Assembly: GCF_020782875.1 (NCBI RefSeq)
Contig: NZ_JAJGBN010000011.1
Coordinates: 1 to 33,635 of the forward strand
Direction: 5' to 3'
DNA from: Allomuricauda sp. M10
GTDB taxonomy: Bacteria > Bacteroidota > Bacteroidia > Flavobacteriales > Flavobacteriaceae
Length of the DNA stretch: 33,635 bases
The first letter of the stretch is position 1. Each line of letters starts with the position of its first letter. The translations under genes and the position numbers were made by a program. The notes beneath the pieces are model-generated. The model was given only the letters and a program-made list of their open reading frames with translations. It did not search any database and was not told the origin of the DNA. Positions 7,358 to 16,517 of the stretch are shown here, in pieces.

Positions 7358-10357
7358 TTAAAAAGTACATTTCACCCCCAATAGTATCGTGGTCGAGGAA
7401 ACATCATCATTATAGGCGCTTGAGTTGAATTCCGGATCTATCCCATCAAAATCATGGAAGATGAACGGGTTGATGACTTGGGCATAAATCCTTAGGTTCT
7501 GAAGTCCAAGAACATCTGTAGCCAACCGTGATGGAATGGTATAGCCCAAAGTAATATCGGAAATGCGTATAAAGCTAGCGTCCTGATATTGGATGGCCTG
7601 CCTGTACGGATTTGGCACCCCAGCCCCAAAGTAGTCGTTGGTTGGGTTGTCCGGAGTCCAATAGTTCAAATTAAGGGCATTGTACCTACCGGTACCCACT
7701 TCTCCCATGGTGCCGCTTAAAAAGTTGTTTCTAAATTGTACACCTTGCACGGTATAGGCCAAAAAGGAAAGGTCAATGTTACCAAAGGTAAATTTGTTGG
7801 TGATACCCATTGTCCAGTCCGGCTGTTCGGAACCCAAGATAACCCTATCATCCTCTCCCGGGGCTGATGAAATCTTGCCATCATTGTTTTGATCCACCAC
7901 TTTTACAGAACCGGGAACCTGTCCATAAACTGCGGCCTCATCGGCTTCATCCAATTGCCAAATGCCATCAAACTCATAGAAATAATTGGAATTTAAGGGT
8001 TGACCAACAAAGAGATTGGAACCAATATCCTCAAGGACCCCATTATTTCCGATGGATAAAACCTCGTTGATGTTCTTGGCAAAATTTACAGAGGTGGACC
8101 AAGTAAATTTATCCTTCACAATGTTCCTGGTATTCAATGCCACCTCAATTCCTTTATTGGAAACCGAACCAATGTTGGTGATAAACTCACCAAAACCTTG
8201 GGAGGTCGGGATTCGTTCCCTATAAATAAGGTCCACAGTTTCCCTGTCATAAACTTCTATTGTTGAAGAGATCCTATTGTTGAACAGGGCCAGATCAAGA
8301 CCAATATTCAATTCCTTACTTTTTTCCCAACCTAAATCCTTATCAACCAGAGCTGCCGGAGCAAAACCGAATGCTGGACTATCCCCAAAGGCATAAGGTG
8401 TCTGCAAAAGTCGGGTCAGGGTGCTGTATGGATCAACGGCACTGTTGCCCACGGTACCATAACTTACCCTAATTTTCATATTGGATATGGTCTCGCTGTT
8501 TTTAAGGAAGTTCTCATCGCTGATTTTCCAGGCCAAGGCTGCTGAAGGGAAAAAGTCCCATTTGTTACCATCACCCAATTGTGAGGCACCGTCCCATCTT
8601 CCGGTAACGGTCAATAAATATCTATTATCGTTGAATCCATATACGAGCCTACCCATATAAGAGGAAATGGTTCTTTCGGTCAAATTGGAATTAACAGAAT
8701 TAATGGTACCTGCGGTGTTCACGGCATACCAAGATGAATCATATGGAAGGTTTTCCACATCCAAGCCCATCACCTCTACTCTTTCCTTAAAGGCACTCTG
8801 TGCCACGGTTGCATTTATACTGCTTTTACCAAAGGTTTTTTGGTAATTGATGATATTGTCAAACGTATAGTTGGTCAATATTTGGTTGCTGCTGTTGGCC
8901 CTTGGGGGCAAACTTGCCCTTTGATCTTTTGTGAAAGTTCCACGGTACATCCCATCCCTGGCATCATACTTTCTTGCAGAAAGGGATGATTTTAGGCTCA
9001 ATCCCTCAAATGGGGTCACCTCTATATATGCATTCCCCCTAAAATCGGAACTAAGGGTCTCCAACTGGAAATTTCTTCTATCGGCCTCTATGATCGGATT
9101 CAACACCTGCTTGTCGTTGATACCCATCCATACGGCATACCCGTCGTGTTCCACATCGTTGTTTTCGCTGGGATTCAAAATCTCATCAAAATAGACGACC
9201 CCTGTTGGCCTAGCCCTATATGCCCCACGGAGCGACTCCCTGGAACCTAAATTGATCAAGGAATTAGTATAGTTCATGGTGAACCCAACCTTAACATGAT
9301 CCGTGAGGTTGCCATCCAACCCACCATTGATGGTATATCTTTTAAAATCGGTGTCCTTTAGTGTACCATCCTCATTCAAATAGCCTAGAGAAAAGTAGTA
9401 ATTGACATTCTCCGCTCCTCCACTCAAAGAAACATTATGGCTGGTCTGCAAAGCAGAACGGGTCACTTCGTCCACCCAATCCACGCCATTCCCGGAAGCC
9501 AATACTTCCATCTCGGTGGTTGTGAATGTTTTGGCGGCATACCCGTTTTGTTCCCTGGCAAAAGTGCTTGCTAGATAAAATTGTTGGGCATTTTGCATTT
9601 CCGGCAAATAGGACGGCATTTTAAGTCCAGAATATCCATTGTAGGTCAAGGACATTTTTCCTTTAGTGCCACGTTTGGTGGTAACAATGACCACACCATT
9701 GGCACCTCGCGACCCGTAGATGGCCGTGGAAGAAGCATCCTTTAAAATATCGATGGTTTCAATATCGGTAGGGTTCACCGTGTTTAAATCGGCTCCCTGT
9801 ATCCCATCAATTACGATCAAAGGTTCATTGCTAAAATCGATGGAACTAAGTCCCCTGATCCTAATGTCGAGGCCTGATCCCGGTCTATTGTTTCTTTTAA
9901 TAATATTTACCCCTGCCATTTGGCCTTGGATCCCTTGGGCGGCGGAAACAGGATTGGCCCTTGCCAAATCCGTTGCTTTTAAAGATGCGACAGCTCCTGT
10001 AAGATCGCTTTTTTTGGCCTGACCATATCCTATGATCACTACTTCATCCAATAAGGCGGCGTCTTCAACCATTTGAATTCTCAAATTGGATTGGGTGCCT
10101 TCTACATTAATTTCCTGTGTTAAAAATCCGATGTACGAAAACACCAATACGGAGTTCGGTTCAGTTACATCGATGGAGAATTTTCCATCGAAATCGGTCA
10201 CCACACCATTGGTGGTGGCTTTCTGAACGACATTTACGCCTGCCAGTGGTGTGTTGCTGTTGTCCAATACAACACCAGACACTGTTGAGGTTTGTGACCA
10301 AGTCGTAAATGATAAAATCAGAAAGAACGTCGATAAAACTAGTTTAATCTTATTCAT
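7358..10357 (-). CDS. susC: SusC/RagA-family TonB-dependent outer-membrane receptor
   Basis: A 999-residue outer-membrane transporter that imports oligosaccharides using energy from TonB. In order: signal peptide 1-21 (ending TTWSQ), a carboxypeptidase-regulatory-like beta-sandwich at about 25-100 (VSGVVLDNSNTPLAGVNV), a TonB-box region at LLDEVVIIGYG (102-112), the plug domain at about 113-230 with the SusC signatures IRIRGLSS and VIDGIQG and LKDASSTAIYGSRGANGVV, then a beta-barrel of roughly 770 residues ending in an aromatic residue (VKCTF). It has no N-terminal FecR-signalling extension, so induction probably rests on the divergent hybrid regulator. It is the first gene of the operon. The upstream spacer carries possible operators, and an imperfect -7 box reading TGATTTTG lies at 10429-10436 on this strand. 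Confidence 0.97.
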   Translation of the reverse strand: MNKIKLVLSTFFLILSFTTWSQTSTVSGVVLDNSNTPLAGVNVVQKATTNGVVTDFDGKFSIDVTEPNSVLVFSYIGFLTQEINVEGTQSNLRIQMVEDAALLDEVVIIGYGQAKKSDLTGAVASLKATDLARANPVSAAQGIQGQMAGVNIIKRNNRPGSGLDIRIRGLSSIDFSNEPLIVIDGIQGADLNTVNPTDIETIDILKDASSTAIYGSRGANGVVIVTTKRGTKGKMSLTYNGYSGLKMPSYLPEMQNAQQFYLASTFAREQNGYAAKTFTTTEMEVLASGNGVDWVDEVTRSALQTSHNVSLSGGAENVNYYFSLGYLNEDGTLKDTDFKRYTINGGLDGNLTDHVKVGFTMNYTNSLINLGSRESLRGAYRARPTGVVYFDEILNPSENNDVEHDGYAVWMGINDKQVLNPIIEADRRNFQLETLSSDFRGNAYIEVTPFEGLSLKSSLSARKYDARDGMYRGTFTKDQRASLPPRANSSNQILTNYTFDNIINYQKTFGKSSINATVAQSAFKERVEVMGLDVENLPYDSSWYAVNTAGTINSVNSNLTERTISSYMGRLVYGFNDNRYLLTVTGRWDGASQLGDGNKWDFFPSAALAWKISDENFLKNSETISNMKIRVSYGTVGNSAVDPYSTLTRLLQTPYAFGDSPAFGFAPAALVDKDLGWEKSKELNIGLDLALFNNRISSTIEVYDRETVDLIYRERIPTSQGFGEFITNIGSVSNKGIEVALNTRNIVKDKFTWSTSVNFAKNINEVLSIGNNGVLEDIGSNLFVGQPLNSNYFYEFDGIWQLDEADEAAVYGQVPGSVKVVDQNNDGKISSAPGEDDRVILGSEQPDWTMGITNKFTFGNIDLSFLAYTVQGVQFRNNFLSGTMGEVGTGRYNALNLNYWTPDNPTNDYFGAGVPNPYRQAIQYQDASFIRISDITLGYTIPSRLATDVLGLQNLRIYAQVINPFIFHDFDGIDPEFNSSAYNDDVSSTTILLGVKCTF

Positions 10358-10380
10358 TTAAAGTTTGTTTGGTTAATTTT

Positions 10381-10406
10381 CTAGCAATTTTACAATTGTT
10401 TGCTAG
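10381..10406. promoter_or_regulatory. 26-base dyad in the susC leader or promoter
   Basis: A perfect inverted repeat, CTAGCAA at 10381-10387 and TTGCTAG at 10400-10406, encloses 12 bases that contain a smaller CAATTG palindrome. It lies 24-49 bases upstream of the susC start codon. No U-run follows the stem in the susC direction, so it is not an ordinary terminator. It could be an operator or a stem in the susC 5' leader; the sequence alone does not decide. Confidence 0.5.
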
Positions 10407-10530
10407 TAAAGAAAATGTGATTTTCAATCAAAATCATGTAATATTTCACCTAACCTGTTCCAGGCACGCATGATTCGCATGAAAATTCAGAACGATAAAT
10501 TCAGTTATTTTAAAGTAATTGCCGATTCTG

Positions 10531-10787
10531 ATTGAGGTTTGGCCATTTTAATGTCTTGGAACGGCGGCACCACATTCCATGAAATTTTAGAACATGGGTT
10601 GGACAAGGAAAATCGTAATTTAGAAAGATGTGTACATGGATTTGGTTAAATATTCCATCTATTGGTCCATCCAAATCCTCCGAATACTTCTCAAAAGAAA
10701 TATATTTGAACGACCAGTTTTTTCATTGCCGGCATATCCGTACAAAGCATCAGGATCCTTGGTCATGGATGGTCCATTGAGGTTTGG
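10531..10787 (+). repeat. 12-base direct repeat pair in the susC/regulator spacer
   Basis: ATTGAGGTTTGG occurs twice without mismatch, at 10531-10542 and 10776-10787, in the 496-base spacer between susC and the hybrid regulator. The copies are 245 bases apart. One lies about 174 bases from the susC start and the other about 67 bases from the regulator start. A perfect 12-base repeat is unlikely by chance in a spacer of this length. Both copies may be binding sites for the AraC-type domain of the regulator, which is inference. Confidence 0.5.
10638..10678. promoter_or_regulatory. Dyad GGATTTGG/CCAAATCC with TTGGT direct repeats
   Basis: GGATTTGG at 10638-10645 and its complement CCAAATCC at 10671-10678 are separated by 25 bases. 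Overlapping them are two TTGGT copies at 10642 and 10662, exactly 20 bases apart, close to two helical turns. AraC-type regulators often bind direct half-sites about two turns apart. This is a candidate operator only. Confidence 0.3.
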
Positions 10788-10853
10788 AAGTTGGGCCAAA
10801 TAATTTAAAACAAGTTGACCTTTTTATTGTAGCCTATTGTAAACCTTGCTTTT

Positions 10854-13800
10854 ATGAAAATGTACGCCGCAATCATACTTGTTTTAATTTTCTGCTTCGA
10901 GCTAGATGCTCAACATTTAAAATTCAACCACTATAATGATAAAAATGGCCTGTCCCACAATTCGGTACGGCACATAATACAAGACCAACAGGGCTTCCTT
11001 TGGCTGGGAACTTTTTCGGGGCTGAATAGATTTGATGGATACCAGTTCAAGCCCGATCTATTGTCATCTTCGGTGGATAGTGACATTTACAAAGCGGATG
11101 TAACCGGTCTTGAACTGGACACTTCCACTAACAATTTGTGGATCGCAACCAATAAGGGTCTTTATCTTTTTAATACGGCAACCCATGAATTGGTTGATTT
11201 TTTACATAATAAGGACCGCAAAGACAACTTCCCGTATGAAGAAATACGTTCTGTTCATATAGACCGCCATAAACGGGTGTGGGTGGGAACCAAATATGAC
11301 GGGCTTTATTTATATGGTGCCACGGAGAAGGTTTTCACAAAAGTCGATCTTCCCAACTATAACTACATTAAGGAAATCTTTGAGGACAATGAAGGCAATA
11401 TTTGGATCGGAAGCTATAATGGTGTCTCCATTGCCAAAATTACCTTGAATGCCCAAGGAACTATTTCACAGTACACAAATTATATTCTGTCCGTGCCCCA
11501 TTCGGATGAAAAACACCCATACATCCATTTCATCTACCAAGACCACAAGCAGGACATCTTTGCTGGAACCCGGGAAGGCCTCTATAAATTGAACAAGGAA
11601 TCGAACGCTTTTGAGAACCTTTATATAGAGGACGATGTGATCAGAGAAGACCTAGGCCCCTATTTTTTATCGATCGCAAGAGCTCCCGACGGTAAATTTT
11701 GGCTCGGCACACTGGGCGGACTGATCGTGTGTAATAATTTGGAAGATATTGCCAAAGGCGATTTCGAAAGGCATTTTTCTATACTTTCAGATGATACCTC
11801 TTTGATTGACAACCTGATCTCCGCCCTTTACTTTGACGGCTCCGGGGTACTATGGATCGGAACGGAGAACGGTTTGGATAAATATGATCCGTATGAAAAT
11901 CAATTCAAGATCAACAAAGATATTTCCCTTTACATAGACAACAAGGCACCTACCATCAAAGGATTTTCCAAAACGTATGATAACCATCTTATTGTGGCCA
12001 CGAAGAATAATGGGCTATTCATATCAAAAGGTGAAAATTTTGTGCCCCTGCACTATAAAACGAACAACATTACCAGCATTTATTCCGATGATGGAAAAAC
12101 ATTCTATTGCGGTCTCTGGGACGGTAAAATCTTGGTCTATGACTATGTTACAAAAACTTCAAGAATAAAGGATATTGGTTTTTTAAGTTCCCCTGTCATG
12201 GCTTTCTTAAAGTATGACCCAAACACGTTGATCGTGGGATCCTTTGGCGAGGGGGCACTTTTTTTGGATGCCAAAACATTGGCGACCAATGGCTCAAGGG
12301 CCATCCTCCCTGATGCCGAAATTGATAAGATCAAACGACAGGGAAATGCGCTCTGGTTGTCCACCAAGGATGGGGTGATACATTATGATGTGGATACAAG
12401 GGTGATTAAACGGTACCGAAACGATATTGAAAGTAACGAGGGGCTTCCCCATAATTACATCACGGATATTTTGGTAGATGACGAAAACAATGTTTGGGTA
12501 TCCACTCGGAACGGGATTGCAAAGTACAATGCCGGCAAAGACAATTTTGATAGGATATCCCAACCAGAAGAGCTCTTGGGCAAATGGATAACCGACATTG
12601 AAATTGACAGTTCAAAATCGCTTTGGCTCAACATGAACAACAATAGTTTGGCCCGATACGAACCAAAATCCAATGAGGTTCATTTTTATCAAATTGAAAG
12701 CGGTAATAGATTGGATGTGTTCAGCAGGAACGGTTTCTTCAAATTCAACGATACCCAAATCTATGTAGGCGCACAAAATGGGATCATTTACTTTTCCCCA
12801 AATAATATTGAGGAGAACAGCTTTGTGCCTCCCCCCGTGATAACCAATTTTAAAATTCAAAACAAGGAAGTACTGCCCGGGGTGGAGATAAATGGACAAG
12901 TACCTTTGGAAAAAGACATAAACTATTCCAAGGATGTTATCTTGGACTATAAAAACAGAAATATATCGTTTCAATTTTCATCTCCCTCGTACACCAATGA
13001 GAGATTGAACAGATTCCAATACCGACTATCAGGTTTTGACGAGCATTGGGTAGAAACAACAAGTGACTCAAGGACAGTTCAATATACCAACCTGCCTTCC
13101 CAAACCTATACCTTTGAGGTGCGTTCAAGAAACAGTGATGGTAACTGGAGTAAAACATCAACCTACAAAATCAGGGTCCTACCCATTTTTTGGTTAACGG
13201 GCCAGGGTTTAGGTTTGATTCTTTTGGCCTTGGTTTTGATCACATTCTTTGCAAGAAAACAGATCCGCTCTCGCCTTAAATTAAAAAGGGAGCTTTTAAT
13301 GGAAAAAGTACAACGGGAACGGGACGAAAAATTGAACAATGAAAAATTGCGCTTTTTCACCAATATATCGCACGAATTAAGAACTCCGTTGACTTTGATC
13401 CTTGGACCGGTAAAACAGCTTTTGGAACAAGAAGACCTTAGCCCATATTCAAAAGGCAGGGGAAATCTTATCCAGCAAAATGCGGAACGATTGTTACGAT
13501 TGGTCAATCAGATCTTAGATTTTAGAAGGGCCGAAACAGGCGAATTGGCACTTAAAGTCTTTAAAATAGATATCCTCGTCAGGACAGAGAACATATTGAA
13601 TTCCTTTGTGGAGGTAGCCCACGCCAAAAACATTACTTTGAACCTGAATGTTGAAGAGGAGTCCATGAAATGTTGGATAGACATTGACAAGTACAACAAA
13701 ATTCTCTTCAACCTATTGTCCAATGCCCTAAAATTCACCAACGAATATGGCAATGTGGATCTGTTCATTGGATTCAAGGAAAATGAGCTCCATAAAAAAT

Positions 13801-14903
13801 TGGTTATCGAAGTAAGTGATGATGGTATCGGCATACCCCTGGAAAGCCAAGAGCACATTTTTTCAAGATTTTACCAAGTCCAAAACGGCATGGGCAACAC
13901 TACCGGTACAGGTATAGGCCTTTCCCTTGTAAAGTCATTGGTCGAAATCCATAAAGGGGAGATCAAGGTTGAAAGTGTGCCTGGAAAAGGAAGTATCTTC
14001 ACAGTGATCTTGCCTGTGTACAAATCCGCTTTTACAAAGAAGGAGTTGGGCGACTTTCCCCTAAACAAGGACATTATTGATGACACGCTGATCCCCATTA
14101 AAAAATTGGAGGCTTCTTTCAAAAGCGTTCCAACCAACAGGAACAACGTTGATGTGAAGCAAAAGATTCTAATCATTGAGGACAATGCCGAACTTAGAAA
14201 ATATGTAGTGGAATTTCTATCGGATTTTTATAAGGTGTACGAGGCTGAAAACGGAAAAGAAGGATTAAAAATCTGTAGAAAAATAAAACCGACACTCTGC
14301 GTTGCGGATGTAATGATGCCTAAAATGGATGGCTTTGAATTTGTTATGGAGCTGAAAAAGGATGAAAACCTGAGCCATATCCCTGTAGTGCTCCTCACAG
14401 CCCTGGCAGAGAACGAAAACAGGATCAACGGCTATAAGATCGGCGTTGACGGCTATTTGGTAAAACCTTTTGACCCTTCCCTTTTAAAGACAAGAATTGA
14501 TAACATCCTTAAGAACCATTTTGATTTAAAACAAAAATTTTCAGGGGATGTGGAAAGTGATGTGTTGACCTTGGCACACTCCCAGTTAGACATTGAATTG
14601 ATCACAAAGGTCAAAAATCTGATTGAAGAGAACATTGATTATCCTGAACTCTCCTCCAGCTTTATTTGCAAGGAATTGGGGTTAAGTTCCTCCAAACTTT
14701 ATCGCAAAATAACTGAGCTTACAGACCTTCCACCTAATGAGTTCATCAAGACCATACGGTTAAAAAAATCGGCCCACTTGCTACGGTCTCGGAAATACAA
14801 TGTTTCCGAAGTGGCCGATATGGTCGGTTTTAAGGATCCTTTTTATTTCAGCAAATGCTTTAAAAAGCAATTTGGCCGCTCTCCCAGTGCCCTGATCAAA
14901 TAA
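10854..14903 (+). CDS. Hybrid two-component system regulator (periplasmic sensor, kinase, receiver, AraC HTH)
   Basis: A single 1349-residue chain combines a whole two-component pathway. In order: signal sequence (about 1-19); two beta-propellers of Reg_prop repeats such as GFLWLGTFSGLNRFDG, VLWIGTENGLDKYDP and NVWVSTRNGIAKYN; a Y_Y_Y domain at about 700-770; a transmembrane helix at about 780-802; the kinase H-box FFTNISHELRTPLT with His840; a HATPase domain with N-box FNLLSNALKFTN near 945 and later G boxes (DDGIGI, GTGIGLSLV); a receiver at about 1101-1215 with phosphoacceptor Asp1152 (VADVMMPKMDG); and a C-terminal AraC-type helix-turn-helix (about 1240-1349). Such regulators bind a glycan breakdown product in the periplasm and activate the adjacent susC operon. 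All key residues are present, so it should be active. It may start two codons later, at 10860. Confidence 0.96.
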   Translation: MKMYAAIILVLIFCFELDAQHLKFNHYNDKNGLSHNSVRHIIQDQQGFLWLGTFSGLNRFDGYQFKPDLLSSSVDSDIYKADVTGLELDTSTNNLWIATNKGLYLFNTATHELVDFLHNKDRKDNFPYEEIRSVHIDRHKRVWVGTKYDGLYLYGATEKVFTKVDLPNYNYIKEIFEDNEGNIWIGSYNGVSIAKITLNAQGTISQYTNYILSVPHSDEKHPYIHFIYQDHKQDIFAGTREGLYKLNKESNAFENLYIEDDVIREDLGPYFLSIARAPDGKFWLGTLGGLIVCNNLEDIAKGDFERHFSILSDDTSLIDNLISALYFDGSGVLWIGTENGLDKYDPYENQFKINKDISLYIDNKAPTIKGFSKTYDNHLIVATKNNGLFISKGENFVPLHYKTNNITSIYSDDGKTFYCGLWDGKILVYDYVTKTSRIKDIGFLSSPVMAFLKYDPNTLIVGSFGEGALFLDAKTLATNGSRAILPDAEIDKIKRQGNALWLSTKDGVIHYDVDTRVIKRYRNDIESNEGLPHNYITDILVDDENNVWVSTRNGIAKYNAGKDNFDRISQPEELLGKWITDIEIDSSKSLWLNMNNNSLARYEPKSNEVHFYQIESGNRLDVFSRNGFFKFNDTQIYVGAQNGIIYFSPNNIEENSFVPPPVITNFKIQNKEVLPGVEINGQVPLEKDINYSKDVILDYKNRNISFQFSSPSYTNERLNRFQYRLSGFDEHWVETTSDSRTVQYTNLPSQTYTFEVRSRNSDGNWSKTSTYKIRVLPIFWLTGQGLGLILLALVLITFFARKQIRSRLKLKRELLMEKVQRERDEKLNNEKLRFFTNISHELRTPLTLILGPVKQLLEQEDLSPYSKGRGNLIQQNAERLLRLVNQILDFRRAETGELALKVFKIDILVRTENILNSFVEVAHAKNITLNLNVEEESMKCWIDIDKYNKILFNLLSNALKFTNEYGNVDLFIGFKENELHKKLVIEVSDDGIGIPLESQEHIFSRFYQVQNGMGNTTGTGIGLSLVKSLVEIHKGEIKVESVPGKGSIFTVILPVYKSAFTKKELGDFPLNKDIIDDTLIPIKKLEASFKSVPTNRNNVDVKQKILIIEDNAELRKYVVEFLSDFYKVYEAENGKEGLKICRKIKPTLCVADVMMPKMDGFEFVMELKKDENLSHIPVVLLTALAENENRINGYKIGVDGYLVKPFDPSLLKTRIDNILKNHFDLKQKFSGDVESDVLTLAHSQLDIELITKVKNLIEENIDYPELSSSFICKELGLSSSKLYRKITELTDLPPNEFIKTIRLKKSAHLLRSRKYNVSEVADMVGFKDPFYFSKCFKKQFGRSPSALIK

Positions 14904-15032
14904 ATTTTGCGTTTCGGTTTTCTTTGTTTGGATTGACCTTCAGTTTTCAACTTTATTGGACATGTATTGGGTATCAGACAAAAAAATACAATCGATTCCG
15001 AGAGATGAAGTCTAGAAATAGCACCAAAAAAC

Positions 15033-15066
15033 AAAAGCGGTCAAATCATGTGATTTGACCGCTTTT
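15033..15066. terminator. Bidirectional rho-independent terminator
   Basis: A perfect 16-base inverted repeat, AAAAGCGGTCAAATCA at 15033-15048 and its complement at 15051-15066, is separated by two bases. T-runs flank both sides: TTTTTT after the stem on the plus strand and TTTTGTTTTTT on the minus strand. It can end the regulator transcript from the left and the tRNA-Val transcript from the right. Confidence 0.85.
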
Positions 15067-15072
15067 TTGTTG

Positions 15073-15147
15073 TGGGCGCTGAGGGGTTCGAACCCCCGAC
15101 CCCCTCGGTGTAAACGAGGTGCTCTGAACCAGCTGAGCTAAGCGCCC
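15073..15147 (-). tRNA. tRNA-Val (anticodon TAC)
   Basis: The minus strand reads as a complete 75-base tRNA. The acceptor arms are GGGCGCT and AGCGCCC with discriminator A. The D arm is GCTC...GAGC. The anticodon arm CCTCG-TTTACAC-CGAGG gives anticodon TAC, which is valine. The T arm carries the standard GGTTCGAAC core. CA follows the discriminator base, so two bases of the CCA end are matched by chance or encoding. A TATATTTG box lies 24 bases upstream and a strong terminator lies just downstream, so it appears to be a single-gene unit. Confidence 0.97.
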
Positions 15148-15170
15148 CTTCATTTTCCTGAATGGGAGTG

Positions 15171-15178
15171 CAAATATA
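15171..15178 (-). promoter_or_regulatory. -7 box (TATATTTG) of the tRNA-Val promoter
   Basis: The minus strand has TATATTTG, an exact match to the Bacteroidota -7 consensus TAnnTTTG, 24 bases upstream of the mature tRNA 5' end. A TTC that could stand for the -33 TTG lies 18 bases further upstream. The position fits transcription starting some 15 bases before the tRNA. Confidence 0.6.
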
Positions 15179-15263
15179 AAATAGTTTTTGAATTCCGAAA
15201 AAGAAAAAAGCAAAAACAACTAAAATATTTTTACGTTTTTTCATCAAAAACACCACTTGCCTG

Positions 15264-16517
15264 TTAATCAATGACCCGCTTTCTGAACCAAAGATCTTCC
15301 AAACTCAAATTCAGGGTAAGGGTATGGTAGTTTTCCTTCACCAAAATATTCTGGATCTGCCCTTTTGATCCATAGGCATACGAAAGATTTATTACAGAAT
15401 TGGTGGCGAAGCCAACAGGCAAACCAATACCTGCCGTGATGGTATACCCATCAATTTTATTGTCATTGATGGCCAAATAGCCATTGTCATAATTAAAGCC
15501 GGCACGATAGCGTATACGTTGCCCATATTTAAAACCGTTGGGGTCTCTTTGAAACTCAAGACCGAAAGCGTAAATATCTTGATCCATGTAGGTGCCTATG
15601 CTTTCAGATTGATTGGTGGCATCCCACAAGTTTCGTTTATAATCCGCAGTCAATATCAGGGATTCTTTGATCTTGGTGCTAAATCCGAAACCAAGTTCCA
15701 ACGGAAGTTTAAAATCGGAAACATTATCAGCCTCTTCATCTTCCACGGTAATTGATGACCCATCCAACGTCTTATAAACGGACCTGGTCAGATTTCCTTT
15801 CAGATTCACCGGCAACTGAACTGTACTGCCGAAAGTCAATTTGTCAAAAATGTCCCATTGCATACCCAAACCTAAACGCAGACCACTATAATTGGTTGTC
15901 TCATTAAGCTCAAAATAACTGTTGCTGATAGCGAAGGTTTCCGTTTCCTCAATATTTCCAAAAAGAAGCGAAGCCCTACCTCCCACTCTCAAATTATCCG
16001 TAATACCATATCCCAAATTGAAACTCAGGTCGTTCAAACCTCCCAAACCGGCCACATTGCTTTCAAACGTTTCATTGGAGCCTTCAATATTACTGACCAA
16101 TCCCAACAAGGTATACCCCACATCACTATAGGGAACCAAGGTGACCCCCGCACCTAAGCGGTCCGCAATCCGAAAAGCAAAGGCAAGGTTCGAAAAATTG
16201 AGGGTGGTCTTTGACTCATTATCTCCCTTGTTACTATAACTATTGAATTCGCCCACCACACCGATATCATAGAAAAAGGAATTCTTTGGGGTAAGGGAAT
16301 AGTTGGAAGGGTTCAGGTTATTGATATCCGTAGTAGATTTTAACCCGATCCCCGAATAACCCATACTGTTGGTCTTGCCAATACTGGTCTGGTTGATTAC
16401 CCCCAATCCGTAGAGGGAATAAGGGGAACTGGTCAATCCTTCAGATTGTGCCATCACCATGGCATGGAACAAAAAAGCATAGGCCAAGGGTAAAATTCTA
16501 TTCATCATCTTCATCAT
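15264..16517 (-). CDS. Outer-membrane beta-barrel protein of unknown function
   Basis: About 417 residues from the start chosen here. A signal peptide (MMKMMNRILPLAYAFLFHAMVMAQ) is followed by alternating hydrophobic strands and Gly-rich turns: SSPYSLYGLGVINQ, GYSGIGL, NNLNPSNYS, then repeated GLGMQWDIFDKLTFGSTVQLP-like hairpins to the end. This resembles FadL-like outer-membrane barrels of Bacteroidota, but I cannot name a substrate. The frame can be read further upstream to 16562, but MMKMMNR sits over the end of the DUF4270 gene and gives a proper signal peptide. The ATG at 16517 overlaps the DUF4270 stop by 20 bases, and other ATGs at 16514, 16508 and 16505 are possible, so translation is probably coupled. 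The two proteins may act together in the outer membrane. Confidence 0.85.
   Translation of the reverse strand: MMKMMNRILPLAYAFLFHAMVMAQSEGLTSSPYSLYGLGVINQTSIGKTNSMGYSGIGLKSTTDINNLNPSNYSLTPKNSFFYDIGVVGEFNSYSNKGDNESKTTLNFSNLAFAFRIADRLGAGVTLVPYSDVGYTLLGLVSNIEGSNETFESNVAGLGGLNDLSFNLGYGITDNLRVGGRASLLFGNIEETETFAISNSYFELNETTNYSGLRLGLGMQWDIFDKLTFGSTVQLPVNLKGNLTRSVYKTLDGSSITVEDEEADNVSDFKLPLELGFGFSTKIKESLILTADYKRNLWDATNQSESIGTYMDQDIYAFGLEFQRDPNGFKYGQRIRYRAGFNYDNGYLAINDNKIDGYTITAGIGLPVGFATNSVINLSYAYGSKGQIQNILVKENYHTLTLNLSLEDLWFRKRVID

Noticed and set aside
10815..10843. TTGACC-N17-TGTAAA before the hybrid regulator as a sigma70-type promoter
   Set aside because: Bacteroidota primary promoters use TAnnTTTG, and this one would begin transcription almost at the start codon; too weak to list.
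15041..15271. 76-codon reading frame on the minus strand across the tRNA-Val
   Set aside because: It runs through the tRNA and terminator stem; the protein-like SSAGSEHLVYTEG is the translated tRNA.
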